DNA of 64,000 nt from VRUE01 sp963770315. GTDB lineage: Bacteria > Actinomycetota > Thermoleophilia > Solirubrobacterales > 70-9. Below, in pieces: positions 1 to 8,668 of the stretch. The DNA lies in NCBI GenBank assembly GCA_963770315.1, contig CAVYPC010000002.1, positions 2,728,001 to 2,792,000 of the forward strand, written 5' to 3'. Each line of letters opens with the position of its first letter. Position 1 is the first letter of the stretch. Both the position numbers and the translations under genes were made by a program. The notes under the pieces are model-generated. The model saw nothing but the letters and a program-made list of their open reading frames with translations. It was not told the DNA's origin and did not search any database.

Positions 1-2
1 CC

Positions 3-440
3 GGCTTCGAGGGCTCGCCGAGCACCTACTTCGACGCCGGCGCGGCGCGGATCGCGCTCGGCCCGTGGACGACCCCCTGGGTTCCCTCCGGCATGCTGAT
101 GCTCGACGGCGCGGCGCACCGCCTGGGTGGCTTCGGCCAGGTCCGCAGCGCCTCGATCGAGGAGTCGGCGGGGGAGTGCTCCTTCGTCCTCCCCGGCAAG
201 GACATAGTCGTCCGCGGCAAGGTCTCCGCCCCGAAAGAGGACTTCGTCGGCTGGATCTACGCCGACCCAAAGGGCCCAGAGCACAACACGATCAACTGCT
301 CGGTCGCAGACCTCGAGCTGACGGTCGAACGCCCCGCGATGCCACCCCTCCAGCTCTCACTACCGGCCGGCGCGGCCTATGAGCTCGGCATGCGAGAGAC
401 GGACCACGGAATACCGATCCAGCCGTACCCCGACGGCTGA
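3..440 (+). CDS. C-terminal part of an unrecognised protein (possible lipocalin/tocopherol-cyclase-like fold)
   Basis: The reading frame is open from the window edge and ends at a TGA, giving 145 visible residues; the start lies outside the window. The visible part is rich in beta-strand-like segments and ends with a conserved-looking stretch (GWIYADPKGPEHNTINCS) followed by a short tail. The Trp/Gly/Asn pattern recalls lipocalin-like barrels such as tocopherol cyclase or CrtC-like proteins, but this is only an impression and no catalytic motif confirms it. Third positions are GC-rich, as in a real gene here. It converges on the SpoIID-like gene with an 18-base gap. Confidence 0.6.
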   Translation, partial: GFEGSPSTYFDAGAARIALGPWTTPWVPSGMLMLDGAAHRLGGFGQVRSASIEESAGECSFVLPGKDIVVRGKVSAPKEDFVGWIYADPKGPEHNTINCSVADLELTVERPAMPPLQLSLPAGAAYELGMRETDHGIPIQPYPDG

Positions 441-458
441 GGAGAGGCGACCCGCCTC

Positions 459-1631
459 CTACCCGCCTATGCCGCCAGGGGGACCGGCGGGCTTGCCTTC
501 TCCCTTGCCGCCGCCACCGGCAGCTTTCCCGTTGACGACCTTCTGGAAGCTCATCCAGGTGCTGTAGCCACTCAGGGCCGTCTCCAGCTGATCGCCGCGG
601 ATCAGGGTCGTGCCGCCGGTCCCGACCAGCTTCGCTTCGACGATCCGCGGCGAGACGCCCCGCCTGGTCACGACCACCTGCTTCAGCCGCCCGTCGAGGT
701 AGGCGCCGAGCCGCGAGCTGATCTCGGGTCCGCTGAATTCGAGCTTCCAGTTGTGCAGCGGGCAGGCGCCGTCGTAGGGATCGGGCACGCCGACCAGGTA
801 GGGGATCGGGGGGCCGAAGAAGACGTTCTGGACGCTCTCGGTGTGGCCGCCCGAGCAGGCGGAGAAGTAGGTCTCGGCGATCTTGCCGCCGTACATCAGA
901 ACCTGGCCCCTGGTCGCGTCGGCCGCTTCGTCGGTCGAGGTCGTCTCGCTGGAGATGCCTTCGTAGACCTGGCTGCGGGTGTCGTCGTAGAGGTCGAAGC
1001 CGTGGCCGCCGACCCCTCCGGTGAGGGCGAAGGAGCGCGCCGCGACCGCCTGCGCGCGCAGCTCCGCCTGCGGCCAGGAGGGTGGCGACTCGTTCGGGAT
1101 GACCCCCTTGACGTACTGGTCGACCGGCACGGCGTCGATCGCATTGAGCGAGCCGGCGTCGCTGGCGGTCGGCACCACCTCGAGGGCGCCGCGATAGGCC
1201 CCCGCGCCGGCGATCTCGATCTGCCCCCGCCCGGCAGCGCGCAGCTTGGGGCCGCAGCGGGCGATCGGGTGCCCGCCGGAGCTGCGCAGCGTCACTTCCC
1301 CGCCAGCCCGGTGGGCCTCGTAGTCGCGAGCGCGGTCGAGCGCCTGGCCACAGGCGCTGGTGGCGGCGCTGAAGCCGACGTCGCCGGCGGAGACGTCGAG
1401 CAGCACGCGGACTATCCGCGGCCCGGAGAGCCGCCCGATCGCGGTCCCGGCGTAGTAGTGGCCGAGGATGAAGCGGTAGCCCTTGCCATGGTTGGCGTAG
1501 CCGTAGGCGCCGTACTGGCTCATCCCCACGCCGTGGCCGAAGCCGTGCCCGGCTACGACCCAGCGAACGCCGGCCTGGGCGCTGGGGGCCAGGAGGAGGA
1601 AGAGGAGGAGCGCGGCGAGGCGGAATCGCAT
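459..1631 (-). CDS. Secreted SpoIID/LytB-domain protein
   Basis: Predicted 390 residues. The chosen ATG begins a classic signal peptide (MRFRLAALLLFLLLAPSAQA). Directly after it comes GHGFGHGVGMSQYGAYGYA, the SpoIID/LytB signature, and further on VPVDQYVKGVIPNE and AQAVAARSFAL, the core of the stage II sporulation protein D fold. In Bacillus SpoIID the GHG-GMSQ motif is near the C-terminus; having it near the N-terminus is, as far as I recall, usual for actinobacterial members. SpoIID is a lytic transglycosylase acting on denuded glycan strands, so a peptidoglycan-remodelling role outside the membrane is likely; sporulation need not be involved. The tail is Gly/Lys/Pro-rich. The reading frame extends 73 codons upstream, but that part is Arg-rich and overlaps the divergent promoter, so it was rejected. 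Confidence 0.88.
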   Translation of the reverse strand: MRFRLAALLLFLLLAPSAQAGVRWVVAGHGFGHGVGMSQYGAYGYANHGKGYRFILGHYYAGTAIGRLSGPRIVRVLLDVSAGDVGFSAATSACGQALDRARDYEAHRAGGEVTLRSSGGHPIARCGPKLRAAGRGQIEIAGAGAYRGALEVVPTASDAGSLNAIDAVPVDQYVKGVIPNESPPSWPQAELRAQAVAARSFALTGGVGGHGFDLYDDTRSQVYEGISSETTSTDEAADATRGQVLMYGGKIAETYFSACSGGHTESVQNVFFGPPIPYLVGVPDPYDGACPLHNWKLEFSGPEISSRLGAYLDGRLKQVVVTRRGVSPRIVEAKLVGTGGTTLIRGDQLETALSGYSTWMSFQKVVNGKAAGGGGKGEGKPAGPPGGIGG

Positions 1632-1711
1632 CTCTGGGTGATACAGATTCGCGGCTGGAGAGTCGCGGCCTGCTCTAGTCTGAAACGAGGTAACCGAGAG
1701 AGGAGGCCAGG

Positions 1712-3157
1712 ATGGCGACGCAGACGGTGCAAGCACTCGACCACGAGCTCCTCGCCGCCGGCGATTGGGTCGAGACCGGCGAGTGGGGCGAGGTCGAGAG
1801 CCCCTACGACGGGACCGTCGTCGGCCGGGTCGCGCTGGGCGACGCGGCACTGGTCGACCGCTGCGCGATCGGCGCCCGCGCCGCCTTCGAGTCCGGCGAT
1901 TTTCCCCAGCACGAGCGCGCCACCGTCCTCGACCGCGCGGCCGAGCTGGTCGGCGAGAGGCTCGACGACCTCGCCCTGACGATCGCCGCCGAGGCGGGCA
2001 AGCCGCTGAAGACGGCTCAGGCCGAGGCCGGCCGCTGCGTCGACACCCTGACCTTCTCGGCCGTCGAGGCGCGCAAGCTGACCGGCGGTACGGTGCCGAT
2101 GGAGGCGTCCTCGCCGGGCGCCGGCAAGCTCGGCGTGATGCTGCGCGTCCCCTACGGCGTGGTCGGCGCGATCAGCCCCTTCAACTTTCCGCTCAACCTC
2201 GTCGCCCACAAGCTCGGCCCGGCGATCGCCGCCGGCAACGCGGTCGTGCTCAAGCCGGCCGGGCAGACGCCGATCTCGGCGCTGAAGCTGGCGTCGATCC
2301 TGGTCGAGGCGGGCCTGCCGCAGGGCTGGCTCAGCGTCATCCCCGGCCCCGGCTCGGCGGTCGGCAACGCGATCGTCGAGCACGAGCTGATCGGCGCGCT
2401 CAGCTTCACCGGCTCGGCCAAGGTCGGCTGGGGCATCCGCAGTCGCGTCCCCCACAAGAAGGTCAACCTGGAGCTGGGCTCGAACGCGCCGTTGATCGTC
2501 CACGCCGACGGCGACTGGGAGACGGCCGCCGACAAGGCGAAGCTGCACGCCTTCTCGCACGCCGGGCAGAGCTGTATCTCGATCCAGCGGATCCTCGTCC
2601 ACGAGGATGTCGCCGACGCGTTCACCGAGCGGCTCGTCGCCAACACCGAGACGCTGCGGGTCGGCGACCCGCTCGATCCCGAGACCGATGTCGGGCCGCT
2701 GATCTCGCCCGGTGACCGCGATCGGGTCAAGGAGTGGATCGACGAGGCGATCGCCGGGGGGGCGAAGTTGCTGACCGGCGGCGAGCTGGTCGACGAGGGC
2801 CGCTGCCTCGCCCCGACCCTGCTCAGCGGGCCGTCGCGCCAGGACAAGGTCTGGTGCGAGGAGATTTTCGGCCCGGTGGCGACGATCGACCGCTATGCCG
2901 ACTTCGCCGAGGCGCTGCGGATGGCCAACGACTCCAAGTTCGGCCTCCAGGCGGGCGTCTTCACCCGCGACATGGGCCGCGGCCTCGAGGCCGCGGCGAC
3001 GCTCGAGTTCGGCGGCGTCCTGATCAACGAGGTCCCCACCTTCCGCGCCGACCAGATGCCCTACGGCGGTGTCAAGGACTCCGGCAACACCCGCGAGGGC
3101 CCCGCTTTCGCCGTCTTGGAGTTGACCGAGGAGCGCTTCATCACGCTGCAGGGGTAG
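1712..3157 (+). CDS. NAD(P)-dependent aldehyde dehydrogenase
   Basis: Predicted 481 residues, full length for the superfamily. It oxidises an aldehyde to a carboxylate with NAD(P). The N-terminal cofactor domain has PYGVVGAISPFNFPLNL and the Rossmann Lys region VVLKPAGQTP. The general-base Glu254 sits in ELGSNAPLIV and the nucleophile Cys288 in GQSCISIQRI; EEIFGPV is also present. The Cys context resembles lactaldehyde, phosphonoacetaldehyde and non-phosphorylating glyceraldehyde-3-phosphate dehydrogenases, but the substrate cannot be fixed. A strong Shine-Dalgarno (gagagga-gg) lies before the ATG. It is divergent from the SpoIID gene and followed at once by a long hairpin. Benzaldehyde from the decarboxylase at 7 kb is one possible substrate (inference). 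Confidence 0.93.
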   Translation: MATQTVQALDHELLAAGDWVETGEWGEVESPYDGTVVGRVALGDAALVDRCAIGARAAFESGDFPQHERATVLDRAAELVGERLDDLALTIAAEAGKPLKTAQAEAGRCVDTLTFSAVEARKLTGGTVPMEASSPGAGKLGVMLRVPYGVVGAISPFNFPLNLVAHKLGPAIAAGNAVVLKPAGQTPISALKLASILVEAGLPQGWLSVIPGPGSAVGNAIVEHELIGALSFTGSAKVGWGIRSRVPHKKVNLELGSNAPLIVHADGDWETAADKAKLHAFSHAGQSCISIQRILVHEDVADAFTERLVANTETLRVGDPLDPETDVGPLISPGDRDRVKEWIDEAIAGGAKLLTGGELVDEGRCLAPTLLSGPSRQDKVWCEEIFGPVATIDRYADFAEALRMANDSKFGLQAGVFTRDMGRGLEAAATLEFGGVLINEVPTFRADQMPYGGVKDSGNTREGPAFAVLELTEERFITLQG

Positions 3158-3197
3158 TCGTTCTTACCAATCTTATGCAAGATCACGGTAAGAACGA
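3158..3197 (+). terminator. Long hairpin directly after the aldehyde dehydrogenase stop
   Basis: An exact 11-base inverted repeat, TCGTTCTTACC (3158-3168) and GGTAAGAACGA (3187-3197), encloses a second one, ATCTT/AAGAT (3170-3174, 3179-3183), around an ATGC loop. It begins one base after the stop codon, so a terminator is the simplest reading, although no T-run follows. It also lies in the promoter region of the next gene and could be an operator. Confidence 0.6.
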
Positions 3198-3221
3198 TAA
3201 GTTCTAGTAAGCTTCGTTGAG

Positions 3222-4385
3222 ATGGATCCAGTTGGCAACCCCTTCTCGCCTGGCGCCGGCACGTCTCCACCCGCTTTCGTCGGCCGCGATGAGCTCGTAA
3301 CCGGATACCAGGTTGCCCTACGGCGCACGATCTCCGGGCGCCCGGGCAAGAGCCTCATGCCGATTGGCTTACGGGGAGTAGGCAAGACCGTTCTACTCAA
3401 CCGGTTTGACCAGATGGCGCTGGAGGAGGGGCTCGTGAGCGCATTTATTGAGGCTCCGGAGACGGGTGACTTCGAGCACCTATTGGCTGCACGTCTCCGA
3501 TCGGTCCTGCTCGAGCTGGATCGGGGCTCGATGTCGGCAGCGGTCAAACGAGCGCTGGGAACGCTCAAGTCGTTTTCCTACACCCTGTCGGATGGAACTT
3601 CGATAGCGCTCAACGTCGATGCAATCGCTGGAAGCGCGGACTCGGGGGTCCTCGCCGAGGACACCACCGATCTGCTCATTGCTGCGGGGGAAGCGGCCAA
3701 GGACAGAGGGCGAGGATTCTTAATTGCGATCGACGAGGTTCAGTACTTAGCAGCGGATGAGCTTGCAGCGCTGATCACGGCCATCCATCGAACGGTTCAG
3801 CTCGGGCTTCCGGTGTTGTTAGTGGGCGCGGGCCTGCCACAGCTGCCGGGGTTGGCGGGAAACGCCAAGTCCTATGCCGAGAGACTCTTCGATTTTCCTG
3901 AGATTGGCTCACTTGGTGAGAGCGATGCACGCGCGGTGTTGGCGACCCCGGCCGGCGAGCAGGGAGTCGAGTTCACAAAGGACGCGCTCGACAGTCTGTT
4001 GGCCTATACGCAGGGATATCCATATTTTCTTCAGGAGTGGGGCTACCACGTCTGGAACGCGGCCCCGGGATCGCCGATCACGCTTGACGATGTGAAGCTT
4101 GCCGCCCGGGACGTCCAACGTCGGTTGGATGAGAACTTCTTCAGGGTTCGCATGGATCGACTTACTCCCGCAGAGAAGCGATATCTGAGCGCGATGGCGG
4201 ACCTTGGACCTGGACCGCATAGATCCGGAGACGTTGCGGCGAAGCTAGGTGTGAAGGTGGAGAGCGTTGCGCCTCGTCGCTCGAGCCTGATTCAGAAGGG
4301 AATGGTGTATAGCCCGGCCCACGGCGACACTGCATTTACGGTTCCGATGTTCGACGATTTCCTTCGCCGAACCCCGCAGGATTAG
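3222..4385 (+). CDS. AAA-type ATPase, archaeal-ATPase/ORC-like, probably horizontally acquired
   Basis: Predicted 387 residues. The N-terminal AAA domain has Walker A GLRGVGKTVLL (near residue 48) and Walker B FLIAIDEVQYL (near residue 170). The last ~80 residues form a winged-helix-like part (LTPAEKRYLSAMADLGPG..RSGDVAAKLGVK). This architecture is typical of the AAA_16/archaeal ATPase group related to Orc1/Cdc6 and STAND proteins, usually of unknown role. It stands alone between two metabolic genes. Its base composition is visibly lower in GC than its neighbours, with many A/T-ending codons (tta, att, gtt), which suggests recent transfer. The start ATG was chosen because the conserved frame begins shortly after it. 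Confidence 0.85.
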   Translation: MDPVGNPFSPGAGTSPPAFVGRDELVTGYQVALRRTISGRPGKSLMPIGLRGVGKTVLLNRFDQMALEEGLVSAFIEAPETGDFEHLLAARLRSVLLELDRGSMSAAVKRALGTLKSFSYTLSDGTSIALNVDAIAGSADSGVLAEDTTDLLIAAGEAAKDRGRGFLIAIDEVQYLAADELAALITAIHRTVQLGLPVLLVGAGLPQLPGLAGNAKSYAERLFDFPEIGSLGESDARAVLATPAGEQGVEFTKDALDSLLAYTQGYPYFLQEWGYHVWNAAPGSPITLDDVKLAARDVQRRLDENFFRVRMDRLTPAEKRYLSAMADLGPGPHRSGDVAAKLGVKVESVAPRRSSLIQKGMVYSPAHGDTAFTVPMFDDFLRRTPQD

Positions 4386-4407
4386 AGAGCCCGAGGCTGC
4401 CTGTCAA

Positions 4408-5721
<1,314 letters not shown>

Positions 5722-5773
5722 GTTCGTGCCTCCATCAAGAGATTCGTTGGACCTGGCAGCGTATTGGGTGCCC

Positions 5774-6244
5774 TCAGCCGCGAGCGTGGCCGGCGTCGAA
5801 GCCTTCGCCGTAGGCGCGCAGGAACGACGTTGGCAGCGGCCGGTTGTCGGGGCTGTAACGGGCGGCGGCGGAGAGGCGGCGGACCAGCTCGTCGTGGATG
5901 CCTTCGGTGCCGTCAGCGCCGCGCTGGGCGGCGCCGATCAGGTAGCCGAGCTGCAGGTTTGCTTGGGCCCCCGGTTTGGCGCGCGCCTCCGCGTTGAGCT
6001 TGGTCGCCGCGCTCAGCATCGCGGTGCCGACGGTGGCGAGGTCGCCGCCCGTCTGGTTCTCGGCAAGGCAGTCGGAGATCGGCAGCTCGCCGCTCAGCTT
6101 CGCGGCACCGGGGGCGGAGTCGAGGGCGCGCAGGTAGGCGCCGGCTCCTTCGAGGCAGGCGACCGGCGTCTCGTCGTCGGGACCGCCGCAGCCGCCGAGG
6201 AGCAGGGCGACGGCGATCGCGGTGAGGGACAGGTAGCGGCGCAT
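5774..6244 (-). CDS. Small lipoprotein of unknown function
   Basis: Predicted 156 residues. A type II signal peptide is clear: MRRYLSLTAIAVALLLGGC with lipobox LGGC, followed by GGPDDET. The mature part is Ala/Leu-rich and mostly helical, with two cysteines (ACLEG and DCLAEN) that could form a disulfide; no catalytic motif is recognised. A -10 box TAGGAT lies 9 bases before the ATG on the minus strand with no Shine-Dalgarno, so the start is probably leaderless. It precedes fumC in the same direction with a gap of about 50 bases and could be co-transcribed. Confidence 0.8.
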   Translation of the reverse strand: MRRYLSLTAIAVALLLGGCGGPDDETPVACLEGAGAYLRALDSAPGAAKLSGELPISDCLAENQTGGDLATVGTAMLSAATKLNAEARAKPGAQANLQLGYLIGAAQRGADGTEGIHDELVRRLSAAARYSPDNRPLPTSFLRAYGEGFDAGHARG

Positions 6245-6297
6245 GAGCCGCCAATCCTATGGAGGCGTTAGAGCCTCGGGGGTTTTGAGACAGGCCC

Positions 6298-6984
6298 TTA
6301 GTCGCCGGTGGAGACGCCGCCCGTGGGGGCGGTCGAGTAGCCGCCGGGCGGCCCCGCCGTCGCTTTCTTCGGCCGCGGCAGCGGGGCGACTTCTTCGCCG
6401 TTCACCGGGAACACCTCGACCCATTCGGCCAGCTGGAACATCGGCGCGAGGGCGTGTTCCCAGGAGAGGTGCAGGTGATTGCCGCAGCCGTGGCCGGCGT
6501 CGCCGTCGTAGCCGACCCAGCGGAAGGGTGGGCGGGGTTTGTTCTGGAGCGGCTCGGCCCAGTGGGCGAGGCGGGTGATCGGAGCCCAGCTGGCGTCGCA
6601 TTTGCCGGGGGTGCCGTTCAGCGGCACCAGATCGACCGCGAGGCCGTTGTAGTGATCGGAATCCCTGGTGTGGCAGTTGTCGCAGCCGACGTGTTCGCCG
6701 TCGGGAAGGGGTCCGGAGTAGCCGTCGGTGACGTAGATCGGGTAGTGAGCCGCGATCCAGCGCAGGTCCGGGACGATGCGGCGGTCGACCATGTCGCCTT
6801 CTTCGTGGGGTACCGACGCGGGAATGGGAACGATTTCCCCCGTCGCGTGGACGAGGCGGGTGGGCAGCGGTGCGGCGCCGGCGCCGGCCGCCGCCCAGCA
6901 GGCCAGCAGGGCGATCGCCGCAAGAGCGAGCAGCGCCGAGCCGGCGCGCGTTCCCTTGCGAGGCTTGTAGGGCGTTCCGGGCAC
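6298..6984 (-). CDS. Secreted M15-like (Hedgehog/DD-peptidase fold) protein
   Basis: Predicted 228 residues from a GTG start. A basic N-terminus and hydrophobic stretch (SALLALAAIALLACWAAAGAGA) act as signal peptide or anchor. The metal-site pattern of the M15/Hedgehog fold is visible: SDHYNGLAVDLVP (His and Asp ligands) and GCGNHLHLSWEH (third ligand). Several cysteines (CDNCHTRDSD, GKCDASW, HGCGNH) may form disulfides. M15 enzymes cleave D-Ala-containing peptides in peptidoglycan, so an extracytoplasmic cell-wall role is likely, but catalysis is not proven. The tail is Pro/Gly/Thr-rich. The frame runs open far upstream across the next gene, so the start was set at the first codon before the signal peptide. 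Confidence 0.8.
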   Translation of the reverse strand: MPGTPYKPRKGTRAGSALLALAAIALLACWAAAGAGAAPLPTRLVHATGEIVPIPASVPHEEGDMVDRRIVPDLRWIAAHYPIYVTDGYSGPLPDGEHVGCDNCHTRDSDHYNGLAVDLVPLNGTPGKCDASWAPITRLAHWAEPLQNKPRPPFRWVGYDGDAGHGCGNHLHLSWEHALAPMFQLAEWVEVFPVNGEEVAPLPRPKKATAGPPGGYSTAPTGGVSTGD

Positions 6985-7056
6985 GTCTCCGCCGTTATCG
7001 ACGTCGCCCCCACCCCGCTTGAGCCTCGCAAGCGACGGTGGATTAGGGTCCCCGGC

Positions 7057-8655
7057 ATGCCGACCGTGCGCGATGCCAGCTTCGACCTCTTCCGTAACCA
7101 GGGGATGACGACGATCTTCGGCAACCCCGGCTCGACCGAGCTGCCGATGCTCGCCGACTTCCCGGGCGACTTCCGCTACGTGCTCGGCTTGCACGAGGCG
7201 GTCGTGGTCGGGATGGCGGACGGCTACGCGCAGGCCTCCGGCCGCACCGCGATCGCCAACCTCCACACCGCACCGGGGGTCGGCAACGCGATGGGGGCGA
7301 TCTTCAACGCACAGGCCAACCACTCGCCGCTGCTGGTCACTGCCGGCCAGCAGGTGCGGGCACAGATGACCCTGCAGGCGAACCTGACCAACCGCGACGC
7401 GATCCGCATGCCCCACCCGCTGGTCAAGTGGGCGTATGAGCCGCCGCGGGCGCAGGACGTGCCGCTGGCCCTGGCGCGCGGTGCCCACCTCGCCTCGCTG
7501 CCGCCGCAGGGCCCCGTCTTCGTCTCCCTGCCGATGGACGATTGGGACGCCGAGGTCGACGAGGCCGATGCCGGCGAGGCGATCGGGCGCACGGTCACCG
7601 GCCGAGCCCTCGCCGGCCCCGAGGCGGTGCGCACGCTCGCCGAGCGGCTCGACGCGGCCGCCAACCCGGTCTTCGTCGCCGGCCCCGACATCGACGCCAG
7701 CGGCGGCTGGGACGCCGCCGTGGCGCTGGCCGAGCGCCAGCGCCTGCCGGTCTGGGCGGCACCCGCCACCGGCGGCGGCAAGCTCGGCTTCCCCGAGGGC
7801 CACCCCAACTTCCGTGGCGTGTTGCCGCCGGCGATCGGCCCGGTCGGGCAGACGCTCGAGGGTCACGACCTGATCCTCGTCGCCGGCAGCTCGGTCTTCC
7901 CCTACTACCCCTACATCCCCGGCCCGCTGCTCCCCGAGGGGGCGAAGCTGGTCGCGATCACCAGCGATCCCGACGAGGCCGCCCGCGCGCCGATGGGCGA
8001 CGCGATCGTCGCCGACGTGAAGCTGACCTTGGAGGCGCTGCTGGAGGCGGTGCCGGAGTCCTCGCGCCCGGCACCCGAGCCGAACGCCGGGCCGCAGGAA
8101 ATTCCCGCCGAGGATCCGCTCAACTCCTCGACCGTGCACTCCGCCCTCGCCGAGGTCTTCCCCGAGGACGGCATCGTCGTGCTCGAGTCGCCGTCCAGCA
8201 CCCTGGCGCTGCGCAACCAGATGCGCCTCTCGCGTCCCGGCAGCTACTACTTCAGCGCCGGCGGCGGGCTCGGCTTCGGGCTCCCCGCGGCGGTCGGCGT
8301 GCAGCTCGCCCAGCCCGACCGCCCGGTCGTCTGCGTGATCGGCGAGGGCTCGGTCCAGTACGCGGTCAGCGCCTTCTGGAGCGCCGTCGCCTACGACGTG
8401 CCGGTCACCTTCCTCGTCCTGCGCAACTCCGAGTACGCGATCCTCAAATGGTTCGCCGAAGTCGAGTCGGTGCAGGGCGCGCCCGGCCTCGACCTGCCCC
8501 AGCTCGACGTCGCCGCGGTCGCCGCCGGCTACGGCGTCTCGACCCAGCGTGCCAGCGGGCGCGACGAGGTCCGCGACGCATTGGCAAAGGCGCTCGCCTC
8601 CTCGCGGCCCGAGCTGGTCGAAGTCCCGGTCCAGCCGGGAATGTCACTGTTCTAG
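7057..8655 (+). CDS. Thiamine-diphosphate-dependent decarboxylase, benzoylformate-decarboxylase-like
   Basis: Predicted 532 residues. The N-terminal block MTTIFGNPGSTELPML with LGLHEAVVVGMADGYAQASG matches benzoylformate decarboxylase, including the catalytic-type glutamate of the pyrimidine domain. The diphosphate motif is GEGSVQYAVSAFWSAVAYDV followed by an Asn-containing loop (LRNSEYAILKW). Benzoylformate decarboxylases convert a 2-oxo acid to an aldehyde and CO2; the exact substrate here is inferred. The ATG is 7 bases after a -10 box TAGGGT, implying a leaderless mRNA. Thirteen bases after the stop an FAD/Fe-S 2-hydroxyacid oxidoreductase begins, so the two form an operon: hydroxyacid to oxoacid to aldehyde is a plausible sequence, as in mandelate breakdown. 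Confidence 0.88.
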   Translation: MPTVRDASFDLFRNQGMTTIFGNPGSTELPMLADFPGDFRYVLGLHEAVVVGMADGYAQASGRTAIANLHTAPGVGNAMGAIFNAQANHSPLLVTAGQQVRAQMTLQANLTNRDAIRMPHPLVKWAYEPPRAQDVPLALARGAHLASLPPQGPVFVSLPMDDWDAEVDEADAGEAIGRTVTGRALAGPEAVRTLAERLDAAANPVFVAGPDIDASGGWDAAVALAERQRLPVWAAPATGGGKLGFPEGHPNFRGVLPPAIGPVGQTLEGHDLILVAGSSVFPYYPYIPGPLLPEGAKLVAITSDPDEAARAPMGDAIVADVKLTLEALLEAVPESSRPAPEPNAGPQEIPAEDPLNSSTVHSALAEVFPEDGIVVLESPSSTLALRNQMRLSRPGSYYFSAGGGLGFGLPAAVGVQLAQPDRPVVCVIGEGSVQYAVSAFWSAVAYDVPVTFLVLRNSEYAILKWFAEVESVQGAPGLDLPQLDVAAVAAGYGVSTQRASGRDEVRDALAKALASSRPELVEVPVQPGMSLF

Positions 8656-8668
8656 GAAGATTCGGGGC

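Noticed and set aside
753..1979. Long open frames on the opposite strand of real genes across the window
   Set aside because: They are Arg/Ala/Gly/Pro-rich mirror frames caused by high GC; the competing frames carry recognised domains and motifs.
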